Positions 62,077 through 64,000 of a DNA stretch of 64,000 nt are shown here, piece after piece. The DNA is from Microcella humidisoli (GTDB taxonomy: Bacteria > Actinomycetota > Actinomycetes > Actinomycetales > Microbacteriaceae). The stretch covers positions 1,612,001 to 1,676,000 of the forward strand of contig NZ_CP101497.1 of NCBI RefSeq assembly GCF_024362325.1. Direction: 5' to 3'. The stretch's first letter is position 1. Each line of letters begins with the position of its first letter. The notes beneath the pieces are model-generated. The model saw only the letters and a list, made by a program, of their open reading frames with translations, searched no databases and had not been told where the DNA came from. Position numbers and translations under genes: made by a program.

Positions 62077-62369
62077 CCGAGCTCGACCCGGTCATCCACG
62101 CCGCCGCCCGCCTGCGCATCTCGGCGACGCTCGCGAGCCTCGAGGAGGGCGACCGCATCACCTTCCCGCGGCTGCAGGAGCTGCTCGACATGACCGCCGG
62201 CAACCTCTCGACCCACCTGCGCAAGCTCGAAGACGCCGAGTACGTCGTCGTCGAGAAGACCCACCAGGGCCGCACCCCCACGACCTTCGTCAGCCTCACC
62301 CGCCGCGGACGGCGTGCGTTCGAGGACTACACCGAGACCCTTCGACACCTGCTGGGAGAGAAGCCATGA
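62073..62369 (+). CDS. winged-helix transcriptional regulator
   Basis: The 98-residue protein is almost entirely a winged helix: helix-turn-helix in ITFPRLQELLDMTAGNLSTHLRKLEDAEYV and a wing in VVEKTHQGRTPTTFVSLTRRG. It belongs to the small MarR/ArsR-like group (HTH_27) often found next to ABC-2 exporters. It probably binds the operon's spacer palindrome. The GTG start and ATGA end overlap both neighbours. Confidence 0.87.
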   Translation: MTELDPVIHAAARLRISATLASLEEGDRITFPRLQELLDMTAGNLSTHLRKLEDAEYVVVEKTHQGRTPTTFVSLTRRGRRAFEDYTETLRHLLGEKP

Positions 62370-63271
62370 CCGCGACCGCGCATACGACCTTCGCGCGCCT
62401 CGAGAACGCGACCCGCCGCTTCGGCGAGACCGTCGCGCTCGACGATGTCAGCCTGACGATCGGCGGCGGCGAGCTCGTCGGACTGCTCGGCCCCAACGGA
62501 GCCGGCAAGTCGACGCTGCTGAGCCTGCTGCAGGGCCGACGCCGTCCGTCGTCGGGCACCGTCGAGCTTTTCGGCGGCAGCCCCACCGACCCGCGCCGCC
62601 GGGCCCGCCTCGGCAGCACGCCGCAAGAGACGGCCCTGCCCGACACCCTGCGGGTCTCGGAGGTCGTCGACCTCGTGGCCGCGCATTTCCCTGACCGCGT
62701 GCCGACGGATGCTCTCGCCGACGAGTTCGGGTTTTCCGACCTGCTCCGCCGCCAGTGCGGCGCCCTCTCGGGCGGCCAGAAGCGCCGCATCGCGGTCGCC
62801 CTCGCCTTCGTCGGGCGCCCGCAGCTCGTGCTGCTCGACGAACCCACGACGGGGCTCGACGTCGATGCGCGGCACGGCCTCTGGCAGGGCATCCGCCGTC
62901 ACCACGCCGAGGGCACGACGATCGTCGTCACGAGCCACTACCTCGAGGAGATCGAGGCGCTCGCTGAGCGCGTCATCGTGATCGACAACGGCGTCGTGCT
63001 CGCCGACGACACCCTCGCCGCCGTGCGCGATCGGGTCGACTCGGCCGTGATCGAGCTGGCAACAGACCGACCCGATGCGGTGCGCGCCCTGCCCGGCGTG
63101 GTGCGCAGCGAGGTCGGCGGTGAGCGGATACGTCTCACGGTCGACGACGCGGATGCGTTCGTGCGCTCGCTCGTGCGCGCCGAGGTGCCGTTCTCGGGCC
63201 TCACCGTGCGCGGGGCATCCCTCGAAGAAGCCTTCCTCGCCCTCACGCTGACCGATCGGAGCGCCGCATGA
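62366..63271 (+). CDS. ABC transporter ATP-binding protein
   Basis: The 301-residue ATPase of the DrrA/CcmA type has Walker A GPNGAGKSTL near residue 47, signature LSGGQKRR, Walker B LVLLDEPTTGLD and the switch TSHYLEE. A C-terminal domain of about 80 residues (after VIDNGVVLADD) is typical of ABC-2 exporters. It pairs with the permease that follows by an ATGA overlap. Confidence 0.9.
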   Translation: MTATAHTTFARLENATRRFGETVALDDVSLTIGGGELVGLLGPNGAGKSTLLSLLQGRRRPSSGTVELFGGSPTDPRRRARLGSTPQETALPDTLRVSEVVDLVAAHFPDRVPTDALADEFGFSDLLRRQCGALSGGQKRRIAVALAFVGRPQLVLLDEPTTGLDVDARHGLWQGIRRHHAEGTTIVVTSHYLEEIEALAERVIVIDNGVVLADDTLAAVRDRVDSAVIELATDRPDAVRALPGVVRSEVGGERIRLTVDDADAFVRSLVRAEVPFSGLTVRGASLEEAFLALTLTDRSAA

Positions 63272-64000
63272 CCATCACGACCCCCGACATCTCGGCCGTC
63301 GCGCCGCGCACAGTGCCGATGCTTCCGCTGTATGCGATGCACGTGCGCATGCTCGTGATCGAGACGCTGCGCGTGCCGATCGCCGTCATCGGCACGATGG
63401 TGTTCCCCGCGCTCAGCCTGCTCTTCTTCGTCGTGCCCAACCGCGGCGTGGCCGACGACCCGGTCTTCGCGACGCAGGCCGTGGCATCGCTCGCGGTCTT
63501 CGCCGTCATGGTGAGCGCCCTCTTCAACCTGGGTCTCACGATCGCCGAGAACCGCGAGAAGCCGTGGGATCCCTACCTGCGCAGCCTGCCCCTGCCCGCC
63601 GCGGTGCGCATCAGCGCGCAGATCACGGCGACCGCGGTGTTCAGCTTCCTCTCGATCGTGCCCGTGCTGATCGTCGGTGCGCTCGCGACCGAGGCGTCGG
63701 TCTCCGCTGTCGGTCTCGTCGCGGGGCTCGTGGTTCTGGCGCTCACGAGCATCCCGTTCCTGCTGCTCGGGGCGTCGATCGGCTACGCGTTCTCGTCGAA
63801 GGCGGCGATCGCGATCATCCAGGTCGGCATGTTCGGCTTCGCCTTCGGAGGTGGGCTGTTCTTCCCGCCGCAGTTCTTCCCCGACTGGCTCGAGACGCTC
63901 TCGCGGTTCTTCCCGTCGCGGCACGCCCGTGAGCTCACGCTCGCCGCCGTCGAGGGAACAACCCCCGAACTGTGGATGCTCGCCGGCGCCCTCGCCTGGA
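63268..64000 (+). CDS. ABC-2 type transporter permease (runs off the window)
   Basis: The visible 244 codons encode an ABC-2 permease: a first helix near residues 31-48 (VPIAVIGTMVFPALSLLFFV), then helices near 70-90, 115-140, 145-172 and 176-200, and a periplasmic loop FFPPQFFPDWLETLSRFFPSRHARE of the type before the last helix. The gene has no stop by base 64000. With the ATPase it forms an exporter, perhaps for a drug or lipid. Confidence 0.88.
   Translation, partial: MTITTPDISAVAPRTVPMLPLYAMHVRMLVIETLRVPIAVIGTMVFPALSLLFFVVPNRGVADDPVFATQAVASLAVFAVMVSALFNLGLTIAENREKPWDPYLRSLPLPAAVRISAQITATAVFSFLSIVPVLIVGALATEASVSAVGLVAGLVVLALTSIPFLLLGASIGYAFSSKAAIAIIQVGMFGFAFGGGLFFPPQFFPDWLETLSRFFPSRHARELTLAAVEGTTPELWMLAGALAW

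Overview
The window is chromosomal DNA from a high-GC actinobacterium, most likely a member of the Microbacteriaceae. The base composition, very dense gene packing with ATGA/GTGA stop-start overlaps, frequent GTG starts, a mycobacterial/Bacillus-type SOS box, a minimal sufS-sufU pair and many leaderless starts (a TANNNT hexamer six bases before the start codon) all point that way. The genus is not fixed by anything seen here. I see no rRNA, tRNA, insertion sequence, prophage or CRISPR array.

Layout. 1-5.3 kb: a small lipoprotein, a squalene-cyclase-like toroid protein, a CrtI-like FAD oxidoreductase and a UvrA paralogue. 5.36-12.8 kb: a 14-codon leaderless leader ORF, then two large FtsX-type permeases and two ABC ATPases, each overlapping the next; the first ATPase has an AbrB-like tail. 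12.8-25.7 kb: housekeeping and unknown genes (YbaK-like, DUF389, amino-acid racemase, sufS-sufU, an F420/deazaflavin-type enzyme, a small gene with a perfect LexA box, a DUF4349 lipoprotein, hydrolases, an aldo/keto reductase, MFS, a siderophore-interacting-like protein and an FMN reductase). 25.7-46.3 kb: an aromatic-catabolism island. 46.3-50.3 kb: ribonucleotide reductase nrdA, a 50-codon ORF and nrdB. 50.4-53.9 kb: an amidohydrolase, a vapBC-type toxin-antitoxin pair and an acyl-CoA thioesterase. 53.9-61.3 kb: hrpA preceded by two accessory modules, each bounded by a copy of the hrpA 3' end. 61.4-64 kb: a regulated ABC-transporter operon that runs off the window.

The island appears to encode a full route from p-cresol (or a related alkylphenol) to the TCA cycle. 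The cre genes (order J-I-H-G-F-E-D-C) would phosphorylate the phenol with a split PEP-synthase-like kinase, oxidise the methyl group with a P450 fed by ferredoxin and its reductase, carry alcohol to aldehyde to acid, and remove the phosphate with an HD-domain phosphatase, giving 4-hydroxybenzoate. PobA, PcaHG, PcaB, PcaC, PcaD, PcaIJ and PcaF would then convert this to succinyl-CoA and acetyl-CoA. Two IclR-family regulators and a four-copy palindrome (TYCCRTTCANYGGRA), found only at the promoters of this island as far as I could see, suggest common control.

The strongest unusual signals are: the NrdA polypeptide lacks the C-terminal redox cysteines, which instead appear at the end of the separate small ORF between nrdA and nrdB in the -1 frame; NrdB has the class Ic signature (Phe in place of the radical Tyr, Glu in place of the first Asp ligand); the triplicated hrpA 3' end; the IclR operator family; the leader ORF before the FtsX operon; and a palindromic operator that exactly fills the spacer of a consensus promoter at 61.4 kb.
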